The position numbers and the translations under genes are program-made. Below the pieces are notes generated by a model. It ran no database searches and was not told the DNA's origin. It worked only from the letters and a program-made list of their open reading frames with translations. 64,000 nucleotides of DNA, from contig JADLHG010000042.1 of the NCBI GenBank assembly GCA_020848905.1, forward strand, positions 124,001 through 188,000, read 5' to 3'. The stretch comes from Deltaproteobacteria bacterium. Its GTDB lineage: Bacteria; Myxococcota_A; Polyangia; GCA-2747355; JADLHG01. Positions 44,469 through 54,909 of the stretch are shown in pieces (position 1 is the first letter of the stretch; the number at the start of each line of letters is the position of its first letter).

Positions 44469-44906
44469 CTACTTGGATTGACCACCCTGCGCGCGATGGT
44501 CTCTCCGCAGCCTGTCCAGCACCCCGTTCACGAAGCCAGCCGACTCGGTGCTCCCGAAGGCCTTCCCGAGCTCGATCGCCTCGTCGATCGCCACCTCCGC
44601 CGGGACCTCCGGGCACGCCATGATCTCGTACGCGGCGATCCGGAGGATGTTGCGGTCGATGCGGCTCATGCGGGCAAGCCGCCAGTTCTGAGACGCGGCC
44701 TCGATGGCACGATCGAGCTCGCGCAAACGATCCCGCACGCCGAGACACAGCTCGCCCGCGAAGTCGCGCACGTCTTGCTCGGCCTCGGGGTCCAGGTGCT
44801 CGAAGAAGTCGCGGACTCCCGCTTCCGCTCGAGAGAAATCGTCGACGGTGTCCAACTGGTAGAGGATCTTGAGGGCGGCCGCGCGGCCTGCCCGACGACT
44901 GCCCAT
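44469..44906 (-). CDS. nusB: Transcription antitermination factor NusB
   Basis: 145 aa. NusB signatures are present: RRAGRAAALKILYQLD at the N-terminus, LDRAIEAASQNWRLARMSRIDRNILR in blocks typical of the family, and VAIDEAIELGKAFG near the C-terminus. It binds boxA RNA with S10 in rRNA antitermination. Last gene of the fab-rib array, 10 bp after ribH; the ribH-nusB link is widespread in bacteria. Confidence 0.96.
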   Translation of the reverse strand: MGSRRAGRAAALKILYQLDTVDDFSRAEAGVRDFFEHLDPEAEQDVRDFAGELCLGVRDRLRELDRAIEAASQNWRLARMSRIDRNILRIAAYEIMACPEVPAEVAIDEAIELGKAFGSTESAGFVNGVLDRLRRDHRAQGGQSK

Positions 44907-44916
44907 GGCGTTCTCG

Positions 44917-45405
44917 CTATCTCGTGCCGCCAGCCCGGGCCGGCATCTGCTTCAGGAGGTTCGCCATCTCGATTGCGGCGACAGCGGCCTCGAAGCCCTT
45001 GTTCCCCGCCTTCGTGCCGGCGCGCTCGATCGCCTGCTCGAGCGTATCCGGGGTGAGCACCCCGTAGGCCACGGGCACGCCCGTCTGGAGCTGCACCTGC
45101 GCCATCCCCTTCGTGACCTCTGAGGCGATGTACTCGAAGTGCGGAGTCGCCCCGCGGATCACGGCCCCGAGGCAGATCACGGCGTCGAACTGCCCGCTCT
45201 CCGCCGCACGCTGGGCCGCGAGCGGGATCTCGTAAGCGCCGGGAGTTCTGAACACACTCGCGGCCTCGGCGTCACCTCCATGCCTGCGGACCGCATCCAG
45301 CGCTCCTTCGAGGAGCCGATCGGTGATGAAGGCGTTGAAGCGGCTCACCACGAGGGCAAACCGCAGCCCCGTCGCCGAGAGATGACCTTCTACTTCGCGT
45401 GCCAT
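44917..45405 (-). CDS. ribH: 6,7-dimethyl-8-ribityllumazine synthase
   Basis: 162 aa. Lumazine synthase motifs: [27 protein letters not shown], and [17 protein letters not shown] with the catalytic His. It condenses ribitylaminouracil with dihydroxybutanone phosphate. 8 bp downstream of ribBX. Confidence 0.97.
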   Translation of the reverse strand: MAREVEGHLSATGLRFALVVSRFNAFITDRLLEGALDAVRRHGGDAEAASVFRTPGAYEIPLAAQRAAESGQFDAVICLGAVIRGATPHFEYIASEVTKGMAQVQLQTGVPVAYGVLTPDTLEQAIERAGTKAGNKGFEAAVAAIEMANLLKQMPARAGGTR

Positions 45406-45413
45406 GACCTCAC

Positions 45414-46535
45414 CTAGCTTGGGTTCAAGGAAACCTGTTCGACCACCTCCAGCCCGTACCCCTCGAGACCGACCAGACGCTTGGGGTTATCCGTCATGAG
45501 GCGGATCCGCTTCAACCCCAGAGACAGAAGAACCTGCGCCCCCAGGCCGAAATCGCGCAGCTCCGGGGGATGAGACTCCGCGGAACCACCGAGCGCCGCC
45601 GCGCCGCGCGCGATTCGCTCCACCTGCGCGACGAGATCCACCCGCCCCGGTACGACGTAGACGAAGACCCCCGCCCCCGCCTCTTCGATCTGGCGCAGCG
45701 CGCGCAGGTTCTTGCTCCCGCTGCCGCTCGCGCTCACCCCGAAGACATCCGCGGGGACCACCGCCCGGTGCATGCGCACGAGCGCCGGCGTCCCAGAGTC
45801 GACGGGCCCGCAAACCAGCGCGAGGTACTGAGCGTCGCTCACCTCGGTGCGATAGGCGATCAGCCGAAAGGGCCGCGTCAGTCCGGGCGGCACCACCTCG
45901 GCGCTCACTGCTTCGTGAATCAGGCGTTCGCGCTGAAGACGGTACTCGATGAGCTGCGCAATGGTGAGGATCCCGAGGCCGTGCTCCTGCGCGAACCTCT
46001 CGAGGTCCGGGCGTCTGGCCATCGTTCCATCGTCGTTCATGATCTCGCAGATCACGCCCGCCGGCTCGAGCCCCGCGAGTCGCGCCAGGTCCACGGAGCC
46101 CTCGGTTTGACCGGTGCGCACAAGAACGCCGCCCTCCATGGCGCAGATCGGGAAGACGTGCCCGGGCGACACGATGCTGTGGGGGCCCGCGTCCGAGGCC
46201 ACCGCGGCGTGAATCGTCGTCGCGCGGTCGGCTGCCGAGATGCCCGTCGTCACGCCGTCCCGGGCCTCGATGCTGACGTGGAAGTTCGTTCCGAAACGCG
46301 ACTCGTTGCGCTCGCTCATCTTCGGGAGCCCGAGCCGACGGACACGCTCCCGCGTCAGCGTCAGGCAGATGAGGCCCCGCCCGTGCCGGGCCATGAAGTT
46401 GATGTCCTCCGCGCGCGCCTTGGTGGCCGCCATGCAGAGGTCTCCCTCGTTCTCCCGATCCTCGTCATCGACGAGCACGATCTGCCGTCCGGCACGGATC
46501 TGCTCGAGAGCCATCTCGACAGTGAGCTTCGTCAT
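45414..46535 (-). CDS. DHBP synthase fused to degenerate GTP-cyclohydrolase-II domain (RibBX type)
   Basis: 373 aa from ATG 46535 (ATGA overlap with ribE). The N-terminal DHBP synthase is well conserved ([31 protein letters not shown]); the motif usually ending in GHTEA reads [11 protein letters not shown] here. The C-terminal half keeps the GCH II scaffold ([32 protein letters not shown]). All three zinc Cys of the HSEC/RCDCG motifs are gone ([11 protein letters not shown]), so this half should not open GTP. This matches hybrid RibBX proteins; a separate ribA is expected elsewhere. Confidence 0.9.
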   Translation of the reverse strand: MTKLTVEMALEQIRAGRQIVLVDDEDRENEGDLCMAATKARAEDINFMARHGRGLICLTLTRERVRRLGLPKMSERNESRFGTNFHVSIEARDGVTTGISAADRATTIHAAVASDAGPHSIVSPGHVFPICAMEGGVLVRTGQTEGSVDLARLAGLEPAGVICEIMNDDGTMARRPDLERFAQEHGLGILTIAQLIEYRLQRERLIHEAVSAEVVPPGLTRPFRLIAYRTEVSDAQYLALVCGPVDSGTPALVRMHRAVVPADVFGVSASGSGSKNLRALRQIEEAGAGVFVYVVPGRVDLVAQVERIARGAAALGGSAESHPPELRDFGLGAQVLLSLGLKRIRLMTDNPKRLVGLEGYGLEVVEQVSLNPS

Positions 46536-47179
46536 TTCACGTACCCTTGCTCGCGGAGCCACGCCTCGGTGAGACGGCCGCCCTCCGGACGGCTCCACGC
46601 TCCCAGCAGGCGCTCGACGTACTTGGCCAGGAGGTCCACCTCGAGGTTCACGCGATCACCCGGAGCCCGTGCGCCCAGGGTCGTGACCTGCAGCGTGTGC
46701 GGCACCAGGGCCACGCGGAACCCCGCTGGCTCCAGCGCCGCCACCGTAAGGCTTACCCCGTCCACGGCGATAGACCCTTTCTCCACCACGTACCGGAGCA
46801 GCGCCTCCGGGGCCTCGAACGTCAGCTCGCGCGATTCGCCCTGCGGGACTACCGCCCGGAGGTGGCCCACGCCGTCCACGTGTCCCTGCACGAGGTGGCC
46901 CCCGAGCGGCTCCCCGAGTGACAGCGCCGGCTCGAGGTTCACGCGAGCCCCCGGCACGAGCTCGCCGAGCGTCGTCCGCGCCAGCGTCTCGGGCACCATC
47001 TCGACCTCCGCCACCCCTGGTTCACGCCGCACCACCGTCAGGCACACGCCATTCACGGCCAGGCTATCGCCCAGCTTCAGCCCCTCCGCCAGCTCCGTCC
47101 GAACGCGGAGCAGCGTCACCTTCCCGCGGGGGAGGCGCGCCGCCACTTCACCGACGCTGCGAACGAGTCCGGTGAACAT
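46532..47179 (-). CDS. ribE: Riboflavin synthase (alpha chain)
   Basis: 215 aa. Begins MFTGLVRSVGEV as in the family. Two lumazine-binding repeats contain VNGVCLTVV and VDGVSLTVA. It dismutates two lumazines to riboflavin. 7 bp after ribD and overlapping ribBX by 4 bp, so translation is coupled. Confidence 0.97.
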   Translation of the reverse strand: MFTGLVRSVGEVAARLPRGKVTLLRVRTELAEGLKLGDSLAVNGVCLTVVRREPGVAEVEMVPETLARTTLGELVPGARVNLEPALSLGEPLGGHLVQGHVDGVGHLRAVVPQGESRELTFEAPEALLRYVVEKGSIAVDGVSLTVAALEPAGFRVALVPHTLQVTTLGARAPGDRVNLEVDLLAKYVERLLGAWSRPEGGRLTEAWLREQGYVK

Positions 47180-47186
47180 ATCTGGC

Positions 47187-48305
47187 CTAAACCTCCGCCC
47201 AGCTCGGCCGTCCGCCGATCATCAGATCGTCGCCCACGCGGCGCACGCGAAGCCTCTCGAGCCCTACCGCATCCTCCATCCGCTCGACAGCCCCCGCAGC
47301 CAGCAGCGGGAGGGCCCCGGGGTCCCCCAGCACCTTCGGCGCAACGAAGAGCACCACCTCGTCCACGAGCCTCCCGTCCCAGAACGCTCCGGCCAGCCGC
47401 GGCCCCCCCTCCAGGAGCACGCTCATGATCCGCAGCTCCCGGAGCGCGACGAGGAGCGCACGGATGCTCACGCGACCGGCCTCCTCTTTCACCTCGTGAA
47501 CCTGCGCCCCCGCCGCCTCGAGGGCGCGCCGTCGGCTGACCGGTGCCCGCGCGGTCGCGAAGATCCACGTCGCCGCCCGCGAGCTGCGGGCCGCGACGAC
47601 CGCTCTTGCCGTCGGAGGTGTCCGGAGGCGGCTGTCCACGATGACCCGCACCGGATCACGTCCCCCGGGCACATCGCGGCAGGTGAGCTCCGGATCGTCC
47701 GCCACGACGGTCCCCGATCCGACGACGATCGCCGCGTGTTCGTTCCGCAGGCGGTGCCCCATGCGGCGCGCGGCCTCCCCGGTGACCCACCGCGCGTGCC
47801 CCGTCCGCGTTGCCACCCGGCCGTCGAGCGTCGCCGCCGCCTTGAAGGTCACGAGCGGACGCCCCTGCTGCATGACCACGCGAAAGGCCCGGTTCAGCTC
47901 CAGGCACTCCGCCTCGAGGACCCCCGACCGAACCTCGATCCCCGCCCGGCGGAGGATCTGAAGCCCCTTGCCGTTCACGAGGGGGTTCGGGTCGATCATC
48001 CCGACCACCACACGCTTCACGCCCGCGTCGATGATCGCCTGCGTGCAGGGGGGGGTCAGACCGAAGTGACTGCAAGGCTCGAGGTTCACGTACAGCTCCG
48101 CCCCGCGCGCCGCCCTTCCCGCCGCACGTAGCGCCACCACCTCGGCGTGATCGGTTCCGGCGCGCCGGTGGTAGCCCTCACCGACGATCTCGCCGCGCTT
48201 CACGACCACCGCTCCCACCATCGGATTCGGGCTGGTCCTCCCGAGCCCGCGGCGTGCGAGGCGCAGCGCGCGACGAAGATACTGCTCCTCCACGTCGCGC
48301 TTCAC
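47187..48305 (-). CDS. ribD: Bifunctional riboflavin deaminase/reductase RibD
   Basis: 372 aa. Deaminase half with zinc motifs HAEVVAL and [12 protein letters not shown] (residues 1-145), then the DHFR-like reductase half ([31 protein letters not shown]). Performs the second and third steps of riboflavin synthesis. Overlaps nrdR by 4 bp. Confidence 0.97.
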   Translation of the reverse strand: MKRDVEEQYLRRALRLARRGLGRTSPNPMVGAVVVKRGEIVGEGYHRRAGTDHAEVVALRAAGRAARGAELYVNLEPCSHFGLTPPCTQAIIDAGVKRVVVGMIDPNPLVNGKGLQILRRAGIEVRSGVLEAECLELNRAFRVVMQQGRPLVTFKAAATLDGRVATRTGHARWVTGEAARRMGHRLRNEHAAIVVGSGTVVADDPELTCRDVPGGRDPVRVIVDSRLRTPPTARAVVAARSSRAATWIFATARAPVSRRRALEAAGAQVHEVKEEAGRVSIRALLVALRELRIMSVLLEGGPRLAGAFWDGRLVDEVVLFVAPKVLGDPGALPLLAAGAVERMEDAVGLERLRVRRVGDDLMIGGRPSWAEV

Positions 48306-48769
48306 CGTTCGTCCTCTCGCCCATGCAGCAGGTGCTTGAGCTCGTCCATGAACTCGTTCACGTCGCGGAAGGAGCGGTAGACCGAGGCGAAGCGCACGTA
48401 GGCCACCCCGTCCACGGCCTTGAGCTTCTCCATCACGCGCTCGCCGATGTAGCTCGAGGGCACCTCCTTCTCCCCCACCTCCTGGAGCTCGCGCTCGATC
48501 TCGTCGGCGATCCCTTCCACCGTCGCCACGGAGACGGGACGCTTCTCGCAGGCCTTCCGGATCCCGCTCAGCATCTTCGCCCGGTCGAACACGACGCGGC
48601 TGCCGTCCTTCTTCACCACCATCGGGAGGATCTCCTCCACGCGCTCGTAGGTGGTGAAGCGGCTACTGCACTCCTCGCACTCGCGGCGGCGCCGGATCAC
48701 GGCGCCGTCCTTGGACAGGCGGGAATCGATGACCTTGTTCTCAAGGTGCTGACAGAACGGGCACTTCAT
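48302..48769 (-). CDS. nrdR: Transcriptional repressor NrdR
   Basis: 155 aa. Zinc ribbon CPFC ... CEEC (residues 3-34) followed by the ATP-cone domain ([20 protein letters not shown]). It represses ribonucleotide reductase genes when dATP binds. Its position next to ribD is the common arrangement; no nrd genes are here. Confidence 0.97.
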   Translation of the reverse strand: MKCPFCQHLENKVIDSRLSKDGAVIRRRRECEECSSRFTTYERVEEILPMVVKKDGSRVVFDRAKMLSGIRKACEKRPVSVATVEGIADEIERELQEVGEKEVPSSYIGERVMEKLKAVDGVAYVRFASVYRSFRDVNEFMDELKHLLHGREDER

Positions 48770-48786
48770 GGCTTCTGCTCGGCGCT

Positions 48787-49308
48787 CTAGCGCCTAGATC
48801 GCTCGGCCTGTCGGATCTTGTCCAGACGACGCTGATGACGGCCACCCTCGAACGTCGTCTCGAGGAACTCCCGCAGGACCGCGCGTCCGACCTCGGGGCC
48901 TATCACTCGTCCCCCGAGACATAGGACGTTCGCATCGTTATGAGCCCGACACATGTGCGCGCTGTAGGGATCGTGACACAGCGCCGCGCGGACGCCCGCC
49001 ACCTTGTTGGCCGCGATGGACATGCCGATGCCGGAACCGCAGATGAGCAACCCGAGCGGCACGCGCCCATCGGCCACGGACTGGGCTACGGCCAGGGCGA
49101 AGTCGGGGTAATCGACGGAGTCGGTGGCCGCGAGGACCCCCTTAGACTGATCGAAGCGCAGCCCGTGCGCTCCGTCGGCCGCCAGGGGGTGGCACCCGAG
49201 GTCCTCGACCGCCCAGCCCCACTTGTCCAGCGCTCCCAGTAGCTCGAACTTGAGCGCCAGCCCCGCGTGGTCGCAGCCCAGGGCAATCCGTCGCTCGTGC
49301 ATGATCAA
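48787..49308 (-). CDS. rpiB: Ribose-5-phosphate isomerase B
   Basis: 173 aa, slightly longer than E. coli RpiB (149). Motifs: [33 protein letters not shown] (cut: [13 protein letters not shown]) with the catalytic Cys, and [11 protein letters not shown]. It interconverts ribose-5-P and ribulose-5-P, the latter being the substrate of RibB, so its place before the rib genes makes metabolic sense. Confidence 0.95.
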   Translation of the reverse strand: MIMHERRIALGCDHAGLALKFELLGALDKWGWAVEDLGCHPLAADGAHGLRFDQSKGVLAATDSVDYPDFALAVAQSVADGRVPLGLLICGSGIGMSIAANKVAGVRAALCHDPYSAHMCRAHNDANVLCLGGRVIGPEVGRAVLREFLETTFEGGRHQRRLDKIRQAERSRR

Positions 49309-49335
49309 CTCGCTGCGCTCTCCCCGGCCCGCGGC

Positions 49336-50580
49336 TCAGTCGCCTTGATAGCGCTGCACCACGAGACAGGCGTTCGTACCGCCGAAGCCGAAGCTATTGC
49401 TCACCGCCACGCGAACGGACTGCTCCCGCGCCTGGTTCGGCACGTAGTCCAGGTCGCATTCGGGGTCGGGTGTTTCGTAGTTGATCGTCGGAGGGATCAC
49501 GCTGCGGAAGACGGTCATGGCCGCGACGGCGGTCTCAACCCCCCCCGCGGCGCCCAGCAGGTGCCCCGTCATGGACTTCGTCGAGCTCACCGCCAGCTTC
49601 GCCGCGTGATCGCCGAACACGCGTTTGATGGCCATGCTCTCGAGGGCGTCATTGAACCGTGTCGAGGTGCCGTGCGCGTTGATGTAGTCCACCTGCTCGG
49701 GGCTGATCTGCGCCGAGCGAAGCGCCATGCGCATGCAGCGCTGAGCTCCCTCCCCCTCGGGGGCCGGCGCGGTGATATGGTACGCGTCCCCGTTCAGGCC
49801 GTACCCGACGAGCTCGGCGTAGATGCGCGCGCCGCGTCGCTTCGCGCGCCCGAGCTCCTCGAGCACCAGGATCCCCGCCCCCTCTCCGACGACGAAGCCG
49901 TCCCGATTGGCGTCGAAGGGACGACTGGCGCGGGTCGGGTCCTCGTTGCGCTTCGAGAGGGCCTTGGCCGCGTTGAAGCCGCCGACGCACAGCGGGCTGA
50001 TGGTGGCCTCCGTGCCGCCAGCGAACATCACGTCCGCGTCGTCCCGCTGGATGCACCGGTACGCGTCGCCGACCGCGTGGGCCCCGCTCGAACAGGCCGA
50101 GACCTGACACAGGTTCGGGCCCTTGCAGCCGAACCGGATGGAGATCTGGCCCGGCGCCATGTTGGGGATCATGGCGGGCACGAAGTAGGGCGACATCTTG
50201 CGCGGGCCCTTCTCGAGCAGGACCTTGTGGGTCTCCTCGATGGTGTGCACCCCCCCCATCCCGGAGCCGACAAAGACCCCGACCCGTTCCGCCTCGTCCT
50301 CGCCGAATTCGAGACCAGCATCCTGCTTGGCCAGCTCGGCCGCGACGACACCGAAGGCGACGAAGCGATCGACCGTCCGGGCGAGGCGGTTGTCCATCCA
50401 CCGCGTCGGGTCGAAGTTCTTCACCTCGCACGCGAACGTCGTCGGAAACCCCGTCGGGTCGAACTGCGAGATAGGACCCGCCCCCGACCGACCGGCCAGC
50501 AACGCAGCCCAGGTCTCGTCGACCCCAACGCCGATCGGGGTCACCAGTCCTATTCCGGTAACGACCACCCGTCGCGTCAC
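49336..50580 (-). CDS. fabF: 3-oxoacyl-ACP synthase II
   Basis: 414 aa. Full KAS II with Cys in [12 protein letters not shown], His in INAHGTST, Lys and His in [14 protein letters not shown]. Chain-elongating condensing enzyme of type II fatty-acid synthesis. 8 bp after acpP, the usual acpP-fabF arrangement. Confidence 0.97.
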   Translation of the reverse strand: MTRRVVVTGIGLVTPIGVGVDETWAALLAGRSGAGPISQFDPTGFPTTFACEVKNFDPTRWMDNRLARTVDRFVAFGVVAAELAKQDAGLEFGEDEAERVGVFVGSGMGGVHTIEETHKVLLEKGPRKMSPYFVPAMIPNMAPGQISIRFGCKGPNLCQVSACSSGAHAVGDAYRCIQRDDADVMFAGGTEATISPLCVGGFNAAKALSKRNEDPTRASRPFDANRDGFVVGEGAGILVLEELGRAKRRGARIYAELVGYGLNGDAYHITAPAPEGEGAQRCMRMALRSAQISPEQVDYINAHGTSTRFNDALESMAIKRVFGDHAAKLAVSSTKSMTGHLLGAAGGVETAVAAMTVFRSVIPPTINYETPDPECDLDYVPNQAREQSVRVAVSNSFGFGGTNACLVVQRYQGD

Positions 50581-50588
50581 GGCTCGTC

Positions 50589-50834
50589 CTATTTGGCGTG
50601 GTTCTGGATGTAGGTGATGGCGTCCTGCACGGTCCGGATCTTCTCGGTGTCCTCGTCCGGGATCTCGATCCCGAAGGCCTCCTCGAGCGCCAGCACCAGC
50701 TCCACGACCGCAAGCGAATCGGCCTGCAGGTCGTCCGTAAAGGACGCCTCGGGCTTGATCTTGTCGGCGTCGTGGTCGAGCTGCCGGCTGATGATCTCAA
50801 TTACCTTCTTGGCGATTTCGTTCTGGCTCATCAC
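50589..50834 (-). CDS. acpP: Acyl carrier protein
   Basis: 81 aa, acidic, helical. The phosphopantetheine Ser is in [17 protein letters not shown]. Carries acyl chains in fatty-acid synthesis. A 57-bp gap with a strong hairpin separates it from fabG. Confidence 0.97.
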   Translation of the reverse strand: MMSQNEIAKKVIEIISRQLDHDADKIKPEASFTDDLQADSLAVVELVLALEEAFGIEIPDEDTEKIRTVQDAITYIQNHAK

Positions 50835-50846
50835 TCGCTCCGCTGG

Positions 50847-50883
50847 GAGGCCCCTCGGCCCCCCTCGTCAATAAAGGGGCCTC
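50847..50883. other. Inverted repeat between fabG and acpP
   Basis: GAGGCCCC and GGGGCCTC form a perfect 8-bp stem around a 21-nt loop, in the only sizeable gap of the fab section. No U-tract follows, so it could be an mRNA processing or stabilising element that raises acpP relative to fabG. Confidence 0.4.
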
Positions 50884-50891
50884 GGCCCGCT

Positions 50892-51635
50892 CTAGAGATA
50901 CAGTCCACCGTTGACTCGGATTACCTGCCCCGTGACGTACGCCGCCCGGGACGAACACAAGAACTCCACCGCATCGGCCACCTCGTGCGCCGTACCCATG
51001 CGCCCGAGCGGGATCGCCGCGAGCAGCTTCTCCCGCGCCTCGCCGACCACGTGATCGTCGGTCATCTGCGTGGCAATGAACCCCGGCGCGATGGCATTCA
51101 CCGTCACGCCCCGGGGCGCCAGCTCGAGGGCCAGGCTGCGCGTCAGCCCCAGCAGCCCCGCCTTCGAAGCAGCGTACGAGACCTGCCCGGCGTTGCCGCG
51201 TTCCCCGACCACCGAGGAGATGTTCACGATGCGGCCCAGCTCCTTGGCCTTGAGGAGGTGCCGCGCCGCCGCCTTGCAGAAATTGAACGCCCCGGTGAGG
51301 TTCACGCCGAGGACCTTATCCCATTCCTCCGGCTTGGTGCGCAGAAGGAGCCCGTCCACGGCGATCCCCGCATTGTTCACGAGGATGTGCAGCCCCCCGA
51401 AGTCGGCCACCACGCGAGCCACGGTGGCGTCGACGGCCTCGCGGTCGGTCACGTCGCAGCGGAAATACGCCGCCCCCTCGCCGCAGAGCGACACGGCCTC
51501 GTCCGCGCTCTCCTGGCGGTCGCAGAGCGCCACCCGAGCCCCGCGGCCCGCGAGCGTCTGCGCGATGGCGCGCCCGATCCCCTGCGCGGCCCCCGTGACC
51601 AGGGCTGCTCGTCCGCTCAGTGTCTGCTCGATCAC
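50892..51635 (-). CDS. fabG: 3-oxoacyl-ACP reductase
   Basis: 247 aa from GTG 51635 (GGAGGGG ahead; overlaps the fabD stop by 4 bp). SDR fold: [18 protein letters not shown], catalytic Ser in ISSVVG and YAASKAG (Tyr, Lys). NADPH-dependent reduction of 3-oxoacyl-ACP. Confidence 0.96.
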   Translation of the reverse strand: MIEQTLSGRAALVTGAAQGIGRAIAQTLAGRGARVALCDRQESADEAVSLCGEGAAYFRCDVTDREAVDATVARVVADFGGLHILVNNAGIAVDGLLLRTKPEEWDKVLGVNLTGAFNFCKAAARHLLKAKELGRIVNISSVVGERGNAGQVSYAASKAGLLGLTRSLALELAPRGVTVNAIAPGFIATQMTDDHVVGEAREKLLAAIPLGRMGTAHEVADAVEFLCSSRAAYVTGQVIRVNGGLYL

Positions 51636-52585
51636 GACCCCTCCTCGGTCTTCGTGGCGCCCGACGCCGCTGAGGCCAGGGCCTCTACGTTCTCGGGGGT
51701 CTCTACGTTCCCCAGCTCGAGCCGCCCCGCAATGCGCTTGATCAAGCCCGTCAGCACTTTTCCGGGGCCAACCTCCAGCGCCCGGGTCACCCCGAGCGCC
51801 TCCAGCGCCAGGACCGAGGTCTCCCAGCGCACCGGCGCAGTAACCTGCCGCACCAGCAGGTCGGGGATCCGAGCGGCGTCCTGATTCGGCGCTCCCTCGA
51901 CGTTGCTCACCACGGGTATGCGCAAGGAGGCGAGCGTGACCCGCGCGAGCTCGGGCGCCAGACGGTCGGCTGCCGGGGCCATCAGCGCGCAATGGAAGGG
52001 GGCGCTCACCTGAAGGCGCACCGACCGCCCCCCCCTCTCCTTCACCAGCGGCAGCAGTCTCTCCACGGCGCCCGCGTGCCCGGCGACGACGACCTGGCCT
52101 CCGCCGTTGAAGTTCGCCGGCGCCACGACCTCTCCCTGGGCGGCCTGGTCGCACGCCGCGGCGACCTCGTCCTCCGCGAGGCCCATGACCGCGGCCATCG
52201 CACCTTGGCCGAGGGGAACCGCCTCTTGCATGAACCTTCCGCGCAGGTGCACGAGCCGCACGGCGTCGGCGAAGGAGAGCGCCCCCGCGCACACGAGGGC
52301 GCTGTATTCCCCGAGACTGTGCCCGGCCGCCACCGCCGCGCGAAGGCCCGTCTGCTCCTCGAGCGCTCGGAGGGCCGCGATGCTGACCGTCAGAATGGCC
52401 GGCTGGCTGTGTGCCGTGAGCTTGAGCGCCTCCTCGGGCCCGTCGAAGCAGATCGCGGACAGGGAGAATCCGAGCGCATCGTCCGCCTCTTCGAAGGTCC
52501 GCCGGGCCACGGCGTAGCGGTCAGCTAGGCCACGGCCCATGCCTACCTTCTGCGAGCCCTGACCTGGAAAGACGAATGCCAGCAT
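51632..52585 (-). CDS. fabD: Malonyl-CoA:ACP transacylase
   Basis: 317 aa from ATG 52585 ([12 protein letters not shown]). Catalytic Ser in [11 protein letters not shown] and His in SAPFHCALM. Loads malonyl onto ACP. The C-terminus carries a short Ala/Thr-rich extension. 16 bp after fabH. Confidence 0.96.
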   Translation of the reverse strand: MLAFVFPGQGSQKVGMGRGLADRYAVARRTFEEADDALGFSLSAICFDGPEEALKLTAHSQPAILTVSIAALRALEEQTGLRAAVAAGHSLGEYSALVCAGALSFADAVRLVHLRGRFMQEAVPLGQGAMAAVMGLAEDEVAAACDQAAQGEVVAPANFNGGGQVVVAGHAGAVERLLPLVKERGGRSVRLQVSAPFHCALMAPAADRLAPELARVTLASLRIPVVSNVEGAPNQDAARIPDLLVRQVTAPVRWETSVLALEALGVTRALEVGPGKVLTGLIKRIAGRLELGNVETPENVEALASAASGATKTEEGS

Positions 52586-52601
52586 CCGCAGATCCTTCTC
52601 C

Positions 52602-53582
52602 TTACCAGCGCACCAGAGCCGCACCCCACGACACGCCCGCCCCAAGCGCCGTCAGCAACAGGAGATCCCCCTGCTGAATGCGTCCCTGCTCGAAGGCCTC
52701 GCTCATGGCGATGGGGATCGAGGCGGATGAGGTGTTGCCGTACCGTTCGATGTTGTTGAAGAAGCGCTCCGAAGGCAGTCCCACGCGCTGCGCGACGCCG
52801 TCGAGGATGCGAAGGTTGGCCTGGTGCGCGAACACCGTGGTCACGTCCCCGGCCGCGTACCCGCACCGCTCGAGGACCGTCGTGCAGGCCGCCGACATGT
52901 TCCGCACGGCCAGCGAGAAGATCTGCCGCCCGTTCATGTGAACGTAGTGCAGCTTCTTCTCCACCGTGTCACCGTTCGTCGGGTTCACCGTGCCGCCGCC
53001 GGGGATCGTGAGGTGACACGCCTGCGCACCATCCGAATGGATCTCGCAGCCGAGGAGCCCGCTCGGACCATCCCCCGGCACCAGCACCGCCGCGCCGGCA
53101 CCGTCGCCGAAAAGCACGCAGGTCCCGCGGTCCTTCCAGTCGAGGAAACGGGACAGGATCTCCACCCCGATCACGAGGATGCGCTTCGCACTGCCGATCC
53201 GGATCAGGGCGTCGCCGAGCGTGAGGCCGTAGATGAAGCCCGCGCAGGCCGCCGACAGATCGAACGCGGGACAGTGCCCGGCCCCCAGCTTGGCCTGTAC
53301 CCAGGTGGCCGTGGCCGGCATGGCCATGTCGGGCGTGACGGTGCCCACCATGATGGCGTCCAGCTCGCTCGGCTCGACGCCGGCGAGCTTGCAGGCTCGT
53401 CGCCCCGCCTCGGCCGCTAGGTCCGAGGTGCACAGTCCTTCAGCAAGGATGTGCCGCTGACGGATCCCGGTGCGCTCGACGATCCATTCGTCCGTCGTGT
53501 CGACCATCTTCTCCAGCTCGGAGTTGGTCAGCACACGCTCGGGAACCGCCCGCGCCACTGCGGCTATCTTGGCTCGCATCAT
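52602..53582 (-). CDS. fabH: 3-oxoacyl-ACP synthase III
   Basis: 326 aa from ATG 53582 (MMRAKIAAVARAVPE). Catalytic Cys in DLSAACAGFIYG, His in FAHQANLRILD, Asn in YGNTSSASIP. It starts each fatty-acid chain from acyl-CoA. Its first 143 nt lie inside the reading frame annotated for plsX, an unusual overlap. Confidence 0.96.
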   Translation of the reverse strand: MMRAKIAAVARAVPERVLTNSELEKMVDTTDEWIVERTGIRQRHILAEGLCTSDLAAEAGRRACKLAGVEPSELDAIMVGTVTPDMAMPATATWVQAKLGAGHCPAFDLSAACAGFIYGLTLGDALIRIGSAKRILVIGVEILSRFLDWKDRGTCVLFGDGAGAAVLVPGDGPSGLLGCEIHSDGAQACHLTIPGGGTVNPTNGDTVEKKLHYVHMNGRQIFSLAVRNMSAACTTVLERCGYAAGDVTTVFAHQANLRILDGVAQRVGLPSERFFNNIERYGNTSSASIPIAMSEAFEQGRIQQGDLLLLTALGAGVSWGAALVRW

Positions 53583-54669
53583 CGCCCTGTTGTCCTTGTC
53601 GCGACCCTGTTCCGCCACCCCCGGGGTCGCCGGAGCTCGCGCCCTGGCCACGGGCCGCCGTGAAGAGCGGCCGGTGAGCGTCCATCGCGTCACCGATCGC
53701 GCCCGGCAGATTCAGATCCGCATGTCGCCCAGCCGCCAGCAACGCGTTCTTGATGGCCTTGGCGTTCGATCCGCCGTGGCAGATCATGGCCGTGGCGCGC
53801 ACGCCCAGGAGCGGCGCCCCCCCCCACTCCGCGTAGTCGATGCGTCGCTTCAGCTGGCGAAAGGCGGGCAGCAGGGCCAGGCTGAGCAGCTTGCCCGTCC
53901 AGGTCGCCGTCAACGTCTCCTTGGCGATGGCCGCGATAGCGTCCGCCACCCCCTCGCTGACCTTGAGGACCAAGTTGCCGCTGAAGCCGTCGCACACCAC
54001 GACGTCCACGTTCCCGGAGAAGACGTCCCGCCCCTCGACGTAACCGACGTAGTCGAAGCCGACGGGATTCTCCCGCAGCAGCCGATGTGACTCGCGCGTC
54101 AGCTCCGTCCCCTTGTGCTCTTCCGAGCCGTTGGAGAGCACGCCCACCTTCGGCTGCGCCCGTCCGAGCACGTGCCGCGCGTAGGTGGCGCCGAGGACCG
54201 CGTACTGCACGAGATTGAGCGGCCGGCACTCCACGTTGGCGCCCATGTCCAGAAGCACGGCCTGCTGTCGCTTCGTGGGAACCGTGATGGCGATCCCCGG
54301 CCGGTCGAGCTGGGGCACACGCTTCAGCACGAACAGCGCGCACGCCATCATCGCGCCGGAGTTGCCCGCGGATACCACCGCGTCGGCCTCGCCCCCTGCC
54401 ACGAGGTCGGCCGCGATCCGCATCGATGCCTGCCGCTTGCGACGCACCGCCTGACCGGGGTGGTCGTGCATCGTGATGACGTCGCTCGCGGCCCGTACCT
54501 CGATCGGCAACCCGGCGCTTCCCCGGGCCGCCAGCTCGCGCCGCAGCCTGGCCTCATCTCCGACGAGCAGGACGCGCACGAGCCCCGTCCTCGCCGCGGC
54601 GACGGCGCCTTCCACCTCCACCACGGGAGCGTGGTCACCGCCCATCGCATCAAGGGCGATGGTCTTCAT
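53440..54669 (-). CDS. plsX: Phosphate acyltransferase PlsX (3' end overlaps fabH)
   Basis: 409 aa as read; typical PlsX is 330-355. The conserved part runs from MKTIALDAMGGDHAP to about residue 340 (LNLPGAIGDAMDAHRPLF), with VSAGNSGAMMA and GFSGNLVLK. It makes acyl-phosphate for phosphatidic acid synthesis. The last 70 residues are low-complexity and run 143 nt into fabH in another frame. In the third frame a TGA sits exactly in the fabH ATGATG start, so an indel in a G-run near 53620 (real or assembly error) may have removed the normal stop. Confidence 0.93.
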   Translation of the reverse strand: MKTIALDAMGGDHAPVVEVEGAVAAARTGLVRVLLVGDEARLRRELAARGSAGLPIEVRAASDVITMHDHPGQAVRRKRQASMRIAADLVAGGEADAVVSAGNSGAMMACALFVLKRVPQLDRPGIAITVPTKRQQAVLLDMGANVECRPLNLVQYAVLGATYARHVLGRAQPKVGVLSNGSEEHKGTELTRESHRLLRENPVGFDYVGYVEGRDVFSGNVDVVVCDGFSGNLVLKVSEGVADAIAAIAKETLTATWTGKLLSLALLPAFRQLKRRIDYAEWGGAPLLGVRATAMICHGGSNAKAIKNALLAAGRHADLNLPGAIGDAMDAHRPLFTAARGQGASSGDPGGGGTGSRQGQQGDDASQDSRSGAGGSRACADQLRAGEDGRHDGRMDRRAHRDPSAAHPC

Positions 54670-54679
54670 CTGCGGGCGC

Positions 54680-54865
54680 TCACTCCTCCCCAACGTCGAG
54701 GATCTTCTGTCCGTCGTACTGTCCGCAGCTCTTGCACACGCGGTGCGAGAGCTTCGGCTCCGAGCAGTTCGGACAGAGGACCACCGCAGGCGCCGGGACC
54801 TTCATGTGATTCGCCCGGCGCTGGTTCCGCTTCGTCTTGGACATTCGTTTCTTCGGGACCGCCAT
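54680..54865 (-). CDS. rpmF: 50S ribosomal protein L32
   Basis: 61 aa from ATG 54865. Begins AVPKKRMSKTKRNQRRA and keeps the zinc-binding Cys pairs CPNC and CKSC. The yceD-rpmF-plsX order is standard across bacteria. Confidence 0.97.
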   Translation of the reverse strand: MAVPKKRMSKTKRNQRRANHMKVPAPAVVLCPNCSEPKLSHRVCKSCGQYDGQKILDVGEE

Positions 54866-54909
54866 CGTCGCTTTCCTTTCCCGGATTCGCATCCGGAGGC
54901 TGACGCGCA

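Noticed and set aside
45570-48131. 853-codon frame antisense to ribBX-ribE-ribD
   Set aside because: Covers three confidently identified riboflavin genes and is a codon-bias artefact of high GC.
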